Assembly (NCBI GenBank): GCA_029953675.1
Contig: JAMWBK010000001.1
Location: forward strand, 2,331,001 to 2,395,000
Source of the DNA: Rhodosorus marinus
Lineage: Eukaryota > Rhodophyta > Stylonematophyceae > Stylonematales > Stylonemataceae
DNA length: 64,000 bases
Direction: 5' to 3'
A program made the translations under genes and the position numbers. The first letter of the stretch is position 1, and the number at the start of each line of letters is the position of its first letter. Positions 37,386-47,465 of the stretch are shown in pieces. Under the pieces are notes generated by a model, which was not told the origin of the DNA, did not search any database, and saw nothing but the letters and a program-made list of their open reading frames with translations.

Positions 37386-37412
37386 CATATCCTGAAGCGC
37401 TACGCAAGGCGT
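37386..37412 (-). mobile_element. family B 3' tail abutting the next copy
   Basis: The minus strand reads ACGCCTTGCGTAGCGCTTCA then GGATATGCTAGTAAAG and runs directly into the body of the copy at 36157-37385. The truncated copy therefore starts immediately after another copy's tail. Confidence 0.8.
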
Positions 37413-37697
37413 AATTATTGCTCGAGTGATAATGTATTGCTACAGTGACCTTCGAAGAATGAAGAGGAACTGTTCCTTCATCTGGAACAGAGACTCCTTT
37501 CTTTGCAGATACGGTCCCCTTGACCCCTTGCACGAGCTTCTTTAGCAAAATCATCTCCATTTCCGAGGAGCAATATCCTTACGAAAATCAACAGTTGCTT
37601 GCAAGGAAAGAAGAAGAAGAGTTTCTAGCAACATTATGCGCAGAGGCGCGCCGCCGTTGCCTGGGCTTACATGCTCTTCTCCTTAGCCCCTAGTTCC
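37413..37697. other. short spacer between family B fragments
   Basis: No motif is recognised. A small minus open frame (37413-37560) has no support. Confidence 0.4.
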
Positions 37698-37885
37698 CTT
37701 TTACGTCTTGCGTAGCGCATCAGGCTATGTTAGTAAAACCACTTTGGCGATATTCCAGCGACATGCTTTCCGAGGCGCGCCATCGGCGCCTGGGGTTGCA
37801 TACTTCCCTCCCTAGTTATTAGTTCATCTTCACGCCTTGCGTAGCGCTTCAGGCTATGCTAGTAAAGTCCAGTAAAACCACCATC
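37698..37885 (+). mobile_element. family B tail joined head-to-tail to a truncated family B copy
   Basis: A 3' end (CGTCTTGCGTAGCGCATCAG, then GCTATGTTAGTAAAACC) is followed without spacer by ACTTTGGCGATATTCCAGCG, the last 45 codons of the endonuclease ORF, and then a second complete 3' end with AGTAAAGTCCAGTAAAACC. Confidence 0.85.
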
Positions 37886-38246
37886 ACCACCACCAGCTAT
37901 TGATATGCCACATTGAAGACATACCAATACTGAATGAATGTTCACGTCAATAACGGTGATCTTGATTTGAGAGTACACCCCGCCATCTTCATTTCTTCCT
38001 CATCGACACGCCAGTGGCATTTGCCATGTAGCATTGTCGTATCTGTTCCCCAGGAACTGTCACGGAGTGGCTGCTCTGGTTGAGCGGGAAATTCGTGAGA
38101 GTTGTTAGAAGAAGATATTCCGGGGGCGATGATGTTTATTCGGCGCATGCCTGGTAATTGCGCTCGTCTGGGGATACGAAAAGAACTAGCAGGCGTCAGG
38201 TTGTATAGAAAATGCGTGACATTGTATCTAGATAGATGATTGTGTC

Positions 38247-38373
38247 TGCTTACCCGTTAAACTTTCTTGCTGTGGCGTATGAACGCCGGTTTGATGGTGG
38301 AGTCGCGCGATCTTCGCGGCTCATAGGCTTTTTTTTTACCTCGGGGGTTTTTCTTTCAGTCTCCTATTAATCA
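38247..38373 (+). mobile_element. degenerate family A 3' end
   Basis: GCTTACCCGTTAAACTTTCT then TGCTGTGGCGTATGAACGCC matches the end of the family A ORF, followed by a T-rich UTR and CAGTCTCCTATTAATCAC where the canonical end has CAGCCTCCGATTAAACCATT. Confidence 0.82.
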
Positions 38374-38634
38374 CAAGAAAAGCTCAGAAACCACTGTCCA
38401 GTGTTCTTTCAAGAAAGCCTTCCAAGCCGTGAAGCAGAGCTCGATCCTTCTTACAAAAAGATGAAAGTTTCTGTTCTATAGAGCATTGAGAGCTGAGTAG
38501 GGACAAAGTACAAGAAGTTCCTGCGCTTTTGAAAACCCCTGAATATCTTATCTGCATCTGAACAAGCTTTTGGAGTGTTATGGATAAGGTCTATACGTAA
38601 TGGATAATTCTAGGGTCAGTCGACCTCTGGTGAC

Positions 38635-38719
38635 GAACGAATGGTTTAATCGGAGGCTGAAAAAAAAAACCCCGAGGGGAAAAAAGACTAAGCGCGGCGA
38701 AGTACTCGCGCCTCCAACA
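38635..38719 (-). mobile_element. very short family A copy with target-site duplication
   Basis: Only the last 9 codons and the 3' UTR of family A are present (minus strand: GATGTTGGAGGCGCGAGTAC ... CCGATTAAACCATTCGTTC). TCTGGTGAC occurs on both sides (38626-38634 and 38720-38728), a 9-bp duplication of which two bases may also belong to the element. Confidence 0.88.
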
Positions 38720-38789
38720 TCTGGTGACAGTGTAAAAAAGGTGCTAAGAAGTATAAAAGTCCCAAGAGGGTACCGCATAAAATTGGAGT

Positions 38790-39030
38790 CCCCCCGATGA
38801 AGACATTATTGGCAGACACTGAGGGCACTGCCAAGAAGAAACGAGAGCCGGACACAGCCGTACTATCAATGACCAGAAAAGACGTTGCAGGTGGGCTGGA
38901 GAATCGAAAATCACTGGACAAAAGATCGAAACGATATTGGCAGAAGCTGCGGGCACCGTCTCCCAAAGAAGTAACAAAATAGCCGGACATACCGGTGCTG
39001 TCAACTACCTGAAAGGACGTTGCGGGCCCT
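38790..39030. repeat. degenerate tandem repeat of about 134 bp
   Basis: The motif order ATTGGCAGA, GGGCAC, AAGAAG, AGCCGGACA, AAAGGACGTTGC/AAAAGACGTTGC occurs twice, starting near 38807 and 38940. The similarity is moderate and non-coding. Confidence 0.5.
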
Positions 39031-39437
39031 TTTTCCGCGTTCTGTCTCTAATGCAGATCTGAGACAGCTACACCTTCCGGTGGAGCTCCCACGGGCTACG
39101 TCAACTGCGGTCGCGCCTGCTCGATGTATGTGGTTTGTCGTTTACCGGAGTAGACTATTTAAGCGCTCCAACTCTGTCTTAGGCTTACGGAGTAGGCGTG
39201 TGGGGGGACTTGGGGTTCGAAAGTCCGGGTTTCGATTGAAAATGAAGAGGAGGTGGAAGAGACTTAGGGACTATGAAGACCTGGTTGGTTGTTTTTCTTT
39301 TGTATGCGCATGTCGCTCATGTCGCAGCGAGCGTATTGGTACACACGGGTAAAGGATCCGACAGCAAGACCGGCCGGGGAATTGTGCAGAGAGCACGGAA
39401 GACCGGCGTGTGCCCCATTTTTCGCCTTTTTAAGGAA

Positions 39438-39566
39438 GCTGGGAGACTATTGACGGACTGTATACTGCGGGAGAACTGAAGCTGGGAGACTATTGACGGA
39501 CTGTATAATGCGGGAGAACTGAAGCTGTGAGACTATTGACGGACTGTATACTGCGGGAGAACTGAA
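39438..39566. repeat. 43-bp tandem repeat, three copies
   Basis: Units 39438-39480, 39481-39523 and 39524-39566 start GCTGGGAGACTATTGACGGA (GCTGTGAGAC in the third) and end GCGGGAGAACTGAA, with only two differences. The array ends 45 bp before the inferred 5' boundary of the long retrotransposon. Confidence 0.92.
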
Positions 39567-39856
39567 CACGAAGACCGTCCTCGTGGATGGAAACCGATGC
39601 CTCAGTGTCAGTTTTCGGTTTCGTGAGGGTGTATGGTGCTGGCTTTTGGTGGTTTTGAGCCGCAATTGTGTTCTTCGGTGGGAGGCGCTTCTTTCTGCAG
39701 CCTTTCCCCCGCATCTTCTAGTGGTGTGGTGCGTGCTGGGGGTTGCTAGCGCCCCTTGGAGGTCGTGGTGGTTTTTCTTTGGTTGCAAACGTTGGGAACA
39801 AGTTCTCTTTTTGGGGGTTTCGTGGGGGAATCGGTTTTTCACACCTTCCAATCGTT

Positions 39857-41068
39857 ATGGTTGGGGTTTCCCCACCCATTCCGGCGGACGGAGCCGTTCT
39901 CTCAGCGCGTGTGGAGCTCAGCGTGGGCGGGTTTAGTACCGCGGCCACCCTCACGGACTGCGCTGACGAGTTGGCCCATGGGATCTGCTCGAAACTGACG
40001 AGTCTTCTTGTGACTGCTTCCCAGGAACACCGCCTGCCCCTGCTGATCGCCTATTTGGAGCGCTTCTCCGCCTCCGCGCCTGCCCCATACCCCCCGGTGC
40101 CCGTCCCCGCGGATCCGCACGGTACAGCGGGGCCTGCCTCCACCCGACCCGAGCGCTCCGCTCCGGTCATTCCTGATTCCGACTGGCCTACCCCTATTCA
40201 AGGACAGACGCCTCCTGGGCCCGCGTCGGGCCCGAATCCTGCTCCCTCCAGTGCCCCACGTGCGACCTATTCGCAGGTCCTGCGCAGGGGCTCTTCTGAA
40301 CAACGCACGACGGCAATGGTGCGTATGATGCCACAACACATCCCTATTGACTCTTCTCGCCAACTATCTCCGTTCCACTTTGTTTGGATGACGAACGTGC
40401 GTCCCCAGACCCCCTCTCGTGGTCGGGGCCGCGCGCCCGTCCACTACCGCGATTTTCGCGACACCATGGCTTCCTCCCTTGGGGTCGCCCCATCTGAATT
40501 CCTATATGTGGACTTCACGGGCCCTCATGCCTGTTTTCTTGTTACTGACTCGGCTTACCAGTTCCTTCAATCGCTTGTAACCACCCCCGCGCCCCAGCGC
40601 TCTGCTCTGGCCAACATGATACTGACTCGTCCTCATGTCTCTTTGTTTGTCGAGTTCGATCGTTTTGACGCCGGCTGGGTTCCTCCGTCGGCCTTGCAAA
40701 ACCTGGATGCCTCGCAGGCTTCGGTTGTCGCGCTACACACTCATGCGGCGCGGCTCTCGCGCATACAGGCCAGCCTCTTCGCGCGTTTTCCTCCTCGCGG
40801 GGTCCTCCGCACCGCGCTAGAGGCCTTCCTCTCCACTGAGGCCACCCTGCTGGAAGCCCACCCTGCGTTTGACTTTCTGCCGCCGACTCTTGAGCACCCT
40901 TCCTCCCCTCGCCCTGTCTCCGAGGCTCGTGACACCGACATGGCAGGAGCACCATCGGCCTCTCCGAATCCGCTGGCTCTGGACACCCTCAGTCAAGACT
41001 CCGCTGCTGAAAACCCTGTGTCTACTTTCTTCAGGTCTTTTAGTTCCTTCGTGCGCCCCCCCACGTAA
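39857..41068 (+). CDS. retrotransposon ORF1 protein
   Basis: 403 residues from the ATG at 39857. Residues 1-80 look folded (SARVELSVGGFSTAATLTDC). About 80 Pro-rich residues follow, and then a mixed alpha/beta region (FHFVWMTNVRPQTPS, FLYVDFTGPHACFLVTD, SLFVEFDRFD) that could be an RRM-like nucleic-acid-binding domain. I see no CCHC knuckle in it. Family role: ORF1 proteins coat the element RNA. The frame ends in TAA just after a run of seven C at 41056-41062. Reading past that run in the next frame gives a basic PRKRRAAPEPP segment ending at TGA 41154, which overlaps the ORF2 ATG. A one-base C insertion has therefore probably shortened the protein. Confidence 0.8.
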   Translation: MVGVSPPIPADGAVLSARVELSVGGFSTAATLTDCADELAHGICSKLTSLLVTASQEHRLPLLIAYLERFSASAPAPYPPVPVPADPHGTAGPASTRPERSAPVIPDSDWPTPIQGQTPPGPASGPNPAPSSAPRATYSQVLRRGSSEQRTTAMVRMMPQHIPIDSSRQLSPFHFVWMTNVRPQTPSRGRGRAPVHYRDFRDTMASSLGVAPSEFLYVDFTGPHACFLVTDSAYQFLQSLVTTPAPQRSALANMILTRPHVSLFVEFDRFDAGWVPPSALQNLDASQASVVALHTHAARLSRIQASLFARFPPRGVLRTALEAFLSTEATLLEAHPAFDFLPPTLEHPSSPRPVSEARDTDMAGAPSASPNPLALDTLSQDSAAENPVSTFFRSFSSFVRPPT

Positions 41069-41148
41069 GCGTCGTGCGGCTCCTGAGCCTCCCTCCGAGG
41101 CACCTCCTCCGGATATTCGATCTCCCTTCCCGACTGAGGGGAGGCCCG

Positions 41149-44100
41149 ATGTCTGAGTCTTCCTCCTCCGCGTGCGTGTCGTCCCGGTTACCCCTGTTTA
41201 CCAGTGACCGCTCAGCCTGGCATGAGCGTGTTCTCTCGTGGTTTTCGCACCTTGTCGCCTCCTACCCGGACGGTTCCCTTCCCCTTTGTCGTCAGAGCAC
41301 GGCCGTACGGCTCCCTCGTCGACTTCATAAGCCCCTAGGATTGGTGTTGGATTTTCTCTGGCAGCAGGTCGCCGCGAACCCTCACTGCTCTCTTCGCTGG
41401 GAACTCTTGTTCTTTTTTCCCCGCCTCGTGCTCACCTCCTCTACCGTCCCCCTCAACCCACATCCTCGCCGGGTCCACCCTCGCCGAAAACTGCAAATGT
41501 TCCTTTCCGGCGACTTTGAGGACCTCGAACGTCTTTATTTCGCTTCTCTCTCTTCCTTTTCTCCTAGTGCTCCCTCAGCTTTTAGGTCTTCTCGACAGAA
41601 TCGGGCGCGTCACGCGGTGGCAGGCGGTGATCTGCGGCGGGCAGCCGGGATCCTCCAGCAGCGGCAACCTGTGGTTCCATACTCCGATGATCTTTCTTCA
41701 CCGCTCCGTTTGCTCTTTCCCTAGGAAGGCTCCCCTTGGGACTCCTCGTTTGAATCAGTGTTGGAAGAGTACCGCGCCGCGCCACATCCCAGTGCGCGGT
41801 TAGTGGTAAATCTGGAGGCGGTGCGTGAGTTGGTTCATGATGCTCCGAAGGGCCGTTCCCCAGGGCCCTCGGGGCTGCGGGTGGAATATCTCCGTTTCTT
41901 AAGTGATGTAGGTTTGAAGGCGTTGGCGTGGGTGGTCGAAGCGCTTGTGAATGGTGATCCCCTGTGAGTGTGCGTGGTTCTTGGTCGGGCGTTCGCAGTT
42001 GTGTCTGCTTTCGAAGCCCGGCCACACGGCCTCGAGCCCTGCTATTCGCCCTATGGGCCTGGTTGAGGTGGTCCGCAAATTGGCGGCGCGATGGTTAGTG
42101 AAAATCCTGGTTCCCGAATCCCGCCGTTTCTTTGGGCACGTGCAGTTAGGCGTGGGCTATCGTGGTGGCTGTGAGTTGTTGTCTGTTTTACTCCGTTCGG
42201 AAATGGCGTACTCCCCAGATTCTGGGCTCCTCTCTGTCGATTTTACCAATGCGTTCAACCGCGTCTCTCGTCCGGCTCTCATGCACGTGGTGCGCGAAGT
42301 CTTCCCTGTAGGCTTTCCCTTTGTTAGTAGACTTTATTCTCCGCTTGGTCGTGGGGCTACCTATGACACCCTTGGCGCTTCCTCACACACGTTTGCGGCG
42401 CGCACAGGCGTACAACAGGGTGATCCCTTGTCCCCTTTCCTACATGCCTGTGGACTACAACTCGTCTTGCTTTGTCTTCGCTCCGAATTCCCGCAGGTTC
42501 GTACGGTTGCATACCACGACGACGTGTGCCTCCTGGGGCCCCCTGATACTCTAGCACTCGCTTATGATCGTCTCCGCTCCTTGGCTTCGCGGGTTGACCT
42601 GGAGGTTAATCATCACAAATCGTTCTACTGGGGAGGTGTAGCTGCACAAGAGCAGCAGGTACCTGCGTCGTTCCAGGATATTTGGAGACCGGATGGTTTT
42701 GTCCACTTAGGCATCCCCTACGGGTCGCCGTCCTTCGTTGAAGGCGAGTTGCTGCAGCTCCTCGGTAAGCACAGACAGCTGGTTGCAGAGCTTCGACGGC
42801 TACCTCCGGGCTTTCTCCAGTGCTCGTTGTTGCTGTTTCGGTATTGTTGCAGTCAGCGGTTAACCTATTGGCTTCGCTCACTTCCAACTCATTGGGGCCG
42901 GTGGTTGGCCACTCGTGCGGATGCTGAAAGTTTCCGTGACCTGGGGTATTTTCTCGATGAAGAGCTGAGCGTTCTGCCGCGACCCACCTGTGATGTTGTG
43001 CGCGCCCAGGTAGGCCTCCCATTGCGATTGGGGGGACTGGGCCTCTGCAATCGTGTTGTGGTCCAACCTGCAGCCGCAGTAGGGGCCTGGGGAACCGCAC
43101 TTCCCACTTTGAGCAGCTTGGGTATCTCGAAGTTCCGCAATTTGATGGCGAGCCTCTCGCGGGGTGTCTTGCTTCCCAGCGTACCGGAAAGCGCCCAAGA
43201 CTTGTTTCTGGAGCTCCAAACCCCCTGAATTCCTGTACTAGTCTCCCGAAACCGTTCAACCCCGTATTCCTGACTGGCGAGCTGTATTTGACCGCTCTCG
43301 AGGCTCCGCCCCGGGGATTCGTCCTGCGCCTGAACCTGTTCTAGGGGAGATTGACCCAGTGGTTGCCGCAGAAGAAGAAGTTCCAGTTGATCCTCCTGAT
43401 GATTCCCAGCGCGCTGGGAGCCGAGCTCAAGCACGCACGGATGCGCTGCAAAATATCCTTTCTTGGGACTTGCACCGTGCTGCATATGGCCGACTCCTCG
43501 CGCAGATGGTCTCATCTTCTCGCGCTCGCGCCCGCCTACGTAGTCTTGGAGGGGTTATTAGCTCTCAGTGGCTCATGACCGTACCAGCCTTTCCGCCACT
43601 CACACTGTCGGATTTCGAAGTGCGTACTTCACTGCGCTTATACCTCGGCTTACATCAGCCCCCTTGGCCGTACGAGATGGGTTCGTCGTGCCCTCTCTGC
43701 TCTCAGACTGAAGACAACGCAGATTTTGGCGCCCACCTGCTCGCTAGTTGCCCGGCGGTGAAAGGTGCTCGAACCCGCCGCCATACACGGATCTTGAACC
43801 TGTTATACCGGGAACTTCGGCCTATAGTCCGGCAAGCCGGTCTGGAAATCGAACGTGAGAAACCTTTACCCGTCGCGGACTTTCAAAATGATGAACGCCG
43901 TGTAGCCGACCTGGTGATCACCTGTGACGACAGCCGCCGTACCACATACGTTGATCTTGCTGTTCCTAACCCTCAAGCTAGTCGTTATCTCCCGGCTGCG
44001 GGGGAGCGCCGTGGATCTGCCGCCGCCAGCATGAGACGCCGCAAAGAGATCAAATACGCGGGGGCTTTGTCTTCCCCTGGTGTTCGTGCTTCGGCACTAG

Positions 44101-44288
44101 CACATCGCTTGGTACCCCTGATCATTGAGTGCTTTGGGTTCATGGACTCTGTTGGTTCTCGCTGGCTTCGGGAGTTGTTCCGCGAACGCCCTGACCGTCT
44201 TCAATCGTTGTTTACCCGCTTAAGTTTCCTGCTGTGGCGCATGAATGCCGCTTTGATGTTGGAGGCGCGAGTACTTCGCCGCGCTTAG
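41149..44288 (+). pseudogene. retrotransposon ORF2: reverse transcriptase + zinc knuckle + restriction-like endonuclease, disrupted
   Basis: Order: an unassigned N-terminal region of about 190 codons, then reverse transcriptase with the palm motif A block LLSVDFTNAFNRVSRPALM, the TGVQQGDPLSPF block and the catalytic box AYHDDVCLLG (His in place of the usual Ala in YADD). A thumb/linker follows, then C-x2-C-x11-H-x4-C at about 43690-43750 (CPLCSQTEDNADFGAHLLAS, then C). The endonuclease-like RVADLVITCDDSRRTTYVDL, then AVPN, precedes a KEIKY lysine, as in PD-(D/E)xK nucleases that nick the target. Three lesions are visible: TAG at 41722-41724 in frame, a frame change near 41960 and another near 43230-43255. 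It is therefore not expected to give one protein. Confidence 0.9.
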
Positions 44289-44607
44289 TCTTTTTTTCCC
44301 CTCGGGTTTTTTTTTCAGCCTCCGATTAAACCATTCATTCAGTGTCAGGGTTACAGCCCGTAGTCCTTTCCAGATCGTGGACGGAGAAGTCAGGTTCGGT
44401 TTCTATCGGGATTGTGCTGACCTGCCTTTTGGAAACGCAAAGTTTATCACAGTGGTGACGGGCAGAGGGACTGCGGAAGCTCTTTTCTGTGCGGATGAGG
44501 TCGTCCAGTAGCGACAATTGCTGCGATAAGGATCTGTGTCTTGTCGTGAAAGCGTCAATTGAGTACAATACTCGCAATCGCGTATTCTCTTTCCAGAGGA
44601 TGAATCA

Positions 44608-45840
44608 GGAGACCGGGTTCGCTCAATCCAAGTTTCACAGTAAAACCCAAGTGCCGGGGTAGCAAACAACTCAAGTGCCCGATAACTTTCAAATGTCTTC
44701 GCAAGATCGATGGGACTAGTGGGGACTACGAGTTCATAGGGACAAATGCTGATGAACTCATTTACACGGGGGCCGGTGAAGACATTGTTCACGCCTGAGG
44801 TGGGTACGATGTCATATACGGTGGGGAAGGTGAAGACGAGCTAAGGGGAGGAAATGGTCCGGATTTTCTCTCTGGGGGATCAGGCGATGACCTGCTCATC
44901 GGGGTAAGGGTAGTGATGGAATGGAAGGCAACGAGGGAAACGAACGTGCTTCGTGGAAGTAGCGGGAACGACACAATGAACGGGAACGAAGGAAACGACA
45001 ATATATCGGGTTGAGACGGAAATGACAGAATCAACGCAGGCATGGGCAACGATGTTACTAATGCTGGTCTAGGTAACGACACGATTGTAGACAACAACAT
45101 TGCCACAACCCCATGGGAACATTATCCGGGTTTCTACCGCTTTCTCCTGCAGGGCAACTCAACCATCGATGAGGGAGAGGGCAATCGAAGCGTTCGCGAG
45201 GGACATAAACGTTAAGGGTGGTGATGGGGATAACTCTTTCAGTGGACGAGGAAACGATTATACCACTCCATGTCCAGTTATTTTTACAATTTTGCTGACG
45301 GTAGCATTCATATGGGAGATGGGGCCCCCCTCACTGGGGGCCTGAGACTGGTCGTAGGTGAAGGAGACGACTACTACCACGCTTACGACATTTCAACATT
45401 TCATTGGGTAGTGCGTACATGGGGAATGGCAACGATGAAGCTGTTTTCACGGATGTTCCGAGTTTTTCCTGCGGTAAAACCAAAATTAGGCGCTTGCATC
45501 TCGGAACGCTTGCATCTCGGAAATGGAGATGATCATGCTAAAGTACAGCAACTTTGGGTACGCGGGGCCACTGGCGAGATATCAGCTGGAACAGGGGATG
45601 ACACACTTGAACCTGATCTTCATGGGGAACGTCGACGGTGGTCCTGGCGATTTTACATTCCCCCCGATAACCCAGCCAGCCAAAAGGAGGGTTTGAGGTC
45701 AAATTTCCTACGAACCTTCTTGGAGGACCAGGCGATGATTACCTCTACTTTGCTTTCCAGTGAGATGAACGGTTTGACTTCGTCGATCTTGGTCCGGGAA
45801 ACGACGTGGGAAAAGGTTAAAGGTGAAAATTCACTCTAGT
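44608..45840 (+). pseudogene. RTX-type calcium-binding repeat gene, decayed (copy 2)
   Basis: Homologous to 34120-35300 along its whole length, from a shared upstream stretch (GGGGTAGCAAACAACTCAAG) to GATGATTACCTCTACTTTG near the end. Repeats readable in different frames include ADELIYTGAGEDIVHA, GGNGPDFLSGGSGDDL, GSSGNDTMNGNEGNDN and GLGNDTIVDN. They are closer to the RTX consensus than in copy 1. Stops are near 44797 and 45013 and frame changes near 44915 and later. The two copies carry different lesions and are separated by the family A element and other repeats. No signal sequence or secretion partner is seen. Confidence 0.75.
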
Positions 45841-46067
45841 GTTGCATATTGCCAGATCCCTGTTTTGGCTGCCGCAGTTGTCCGCACCGGGCGGAGGTAG
45901 CTTCTCCCACCTTTTTTTTCGGACTCAGGGGGAGCGGGGGGGGAGGGGAGGGAAGGAATCCGGCTGAAGGTCCTCCGCTTGCCGCACCCCGGTGGGAAGG
46001 TAGCTGCCCCCACCTTTTTTTTTTGTCAGACTCGACCAACACTTTCATTCGTTGGGGATCGTATCAA
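45841..46067. other. short spacer with inverted G/C-rich tracts
   Basis: A CCCACCTTTTTTTT segment occurs twice (near 45908 and 46009), separated by a G-rich run. No gene. Confidence 0.45.
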
Positions 46068-46128
46068 TCAAATAGCGCTTTAGGCTATGCTAATAAAGCC
46101 AAGTCCAGTCCAATAAAGCCAATCAAAT
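46068..46128 (+). mobile_element. isolated family B 3' tail
   Basis: ATAGCGCTTTAGGCTATGCT then AATAAAGCCAAGTCCAGTCC and AATAAAGCC. Tail only, with extra repeat units. Confidence 0.8.
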
Positions 46129-46249
46129 ATCCATAAATTTACGCATTTATAGAATATTCTATTAACGATAAGAGTTCTCGCACAGTTTCTGAAGGCTGAT
46201 TAGAATTATCAGCTGGCGTTAAAAATAGAACTCAAAAAAATAGAACTCT

Positions 46250-46600
46250 TTGTTGGTGGTCGCCTGCTGAATGAATTTGTTTAATCCGATTAAACAACTT
46301 CATTCAGCGAACGAACGAATTCAGCAAGGCGACCACCAACCGAACGAATGGTTTACCAACCAGAGTTCTATTTTTCTATTTTTCTATTTTTCTTAATCCG
46401 ATTAAACAAATTCATTCAGTAGGCGACCACCAAACAGAGTTCTACGCGGCGAAGATCGCCCGCCTCCAACATCAAGTTAATGAAAATGAACGAATTTGCT
46501 AGAGTTGGTGGTCGCCGGGTGAATGAACTTGTTTAATCGGAGTAAACAAATTCATTCAGCAACGCGGCCATCAACGATAGTAAAATCAGCATTTGTTTAA
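46250..46600. repeat. cluster of inverted family A tails forming nested palindromes
   Basis: TTGTTTAATC-C-GATTAAACAA near 46276-46296 is a perfect palindrome with a one-base centre. On a larger scale GGTGGTCGCC ... GGCGACCACC arms surround GAATGAATTTG/CAAATTCATTC arms, at least twice. The GATTAAAC and CATTCATTC pieces are the family A 3' end, so the cluster looks like tail-to-tail junctions that were duplicated. A short minus family A piece (GCCTCCAACATCAA) sits near 46471. Confidence 0.75.
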
Positions 46601-47055
46601 TTGGAGACATTTAAATAGCGTTCATACGCGAGAGTGTAAATCTTCATCAGAAACCCCCTGAACACGGTATTCGACCTAGAGCGGGATACAGCCACTCTAA
46701 AAGGTCTCCAATGAGACATATCGCGGGGATGAAACCCACTGACTCTATGTCAAAGGTAGTCCAAATCAGACGCAGCGATGAAACCCGACTATCTTAACCC
46801 AAACCCATAGAAACTCTGTTCTTCTATTCTATTCCCTTTTTTCGTCTCTCCGTTTTCTACCGCTACCCAGTGAACTCTAAGCCCTTCAGTTATCTAATAT
46901 CCTTGATACCTTCTGTGGGGAAGGTCTGCTTCTAGCGTCTGGGCAGATCTATTGTACCGTCCATGGTGATTGATAATATAGTGATTGATTCCATAGGGAT
47001 TGATAATATCGACGTTACTATCGGTACTATTGTCGTAGCGTGTTCTCGTGGATCT
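46601..47055. other. spacer, no gene seen
   Basis: Nothing recognisable beyond the short repeat TGATTGATA/GGATTGATA near 46968-47005. Confidence 0.4.
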
Positions 47056-47155
47056 TCACACCGAGAAGGAAACTTAGACTGGTAAACGCGATCAGGGCGT
47101 TCGCGGAACAACACTCCCAAAGCCAACAAGAACCAACAAAATCCATAAGCAGTGC
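47056..47155 (-). mobile_element. degenerate family A fragment
   Basis: The minus strand contains CTCGGGAG-like and GTTCCGCGAACGCCCTGATC blocks matching the ORF2 end codons SRWLRELFRERPDR, with indels. No tail is attached. Confidence 0.65.
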
Positions 47156-47193
47156 TGGTTTTACAAGCGTGGCCTGACGGTAGGTCACCTACT

Positions 47194-47207
47194 CGACGAA
47201 TGGTTAA
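47194..47207 (-). mobile_element. solo family A tail remnant between target-duplication copies
   Basis: CGACGAATGGTTAA, the reverse complement of a family A tail, lies between two copies of GGTCACCTACT (47183-47193 and 47208-47218). Confidence 0.6.
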
Positions 47208-47218
47208 GGTCACCTACT

Positions 47219-47465
47219 GAATGAATGGTTTAATCGGAGGCTGAAAAAAAAAAAAACCCCGAGGGGAAAAAAAGACTAAGCGCGGCGAAGTACTCGCGCC
47301 TCCAACATCAAAGCGGCATTCATGCGCCACAGCAGGAAACTTAAGCGGGTAAACAACGATTGAAGACGGTCAGGGCGTTCGCGGAACAACTCCCGAAGCC
47401 AGCGAGAACCAACAGAGTCCATGAACCCAAAGCACTCAATGATCAGGGGTACCAAGCGATGTGCT
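47219..47465 (-). mobile_element. 5'-truncated family A copy with perfect 11-bp duplication
   Basis: The last 60 or so codons and the 3' UTR of family A, nearly identical to the long element. GGTCACCTACT flanks it exactly at 47208-47218 and 47466-47476, proving insertion by target-site duplication. A third copy of the same 11-mer is at 47183-47193. Confidence 0.94.

Larger units (their letters stand above)
39612..44340 (+). mobile_element. near full-length family A non-LTR retrotransposon (RLE class)
   Basis: A 4.7-kb element with a 245-bp 5' UTR, ORF1 (39857-41068), a broken ORF2 (41149-44288) and a short 3' UTR ending CAGCCTCCGATTAAACCATT then CATTC. TCAGTGTCAG occurs at 39602-39611 and 44339-44348. 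I take this as an 8-10 bp target-site duplication that fixes both ends. ORF2 has reverse transcriptase first and a zinc knuckle plus PD-(D/E)xK-like domain last. That order is known for early-branching non-LTR elements (R2, CRE, NeSL groups) that lack an AP endonuclease. At least eight shorter relatives lie in the window. Confidence 0.9.

Noticed and set aside
39273-39479. Small frame starting MKTWLVVFLLYAHVAHVA with a signal-peptide-like start
   Set aside because: Its C-terminal part is encoded by the first unit of the 43-bp tandem array, there is no TATA-like box, and the rest has no motif. It was not strong enough to call.
40502-43515. Several antisense frames of 65-217 codons across the retrotransposon
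   Set aside because: High GC content of the coding strand keeps the opposite frames open. None has motifs, and the sense strand explains the region.
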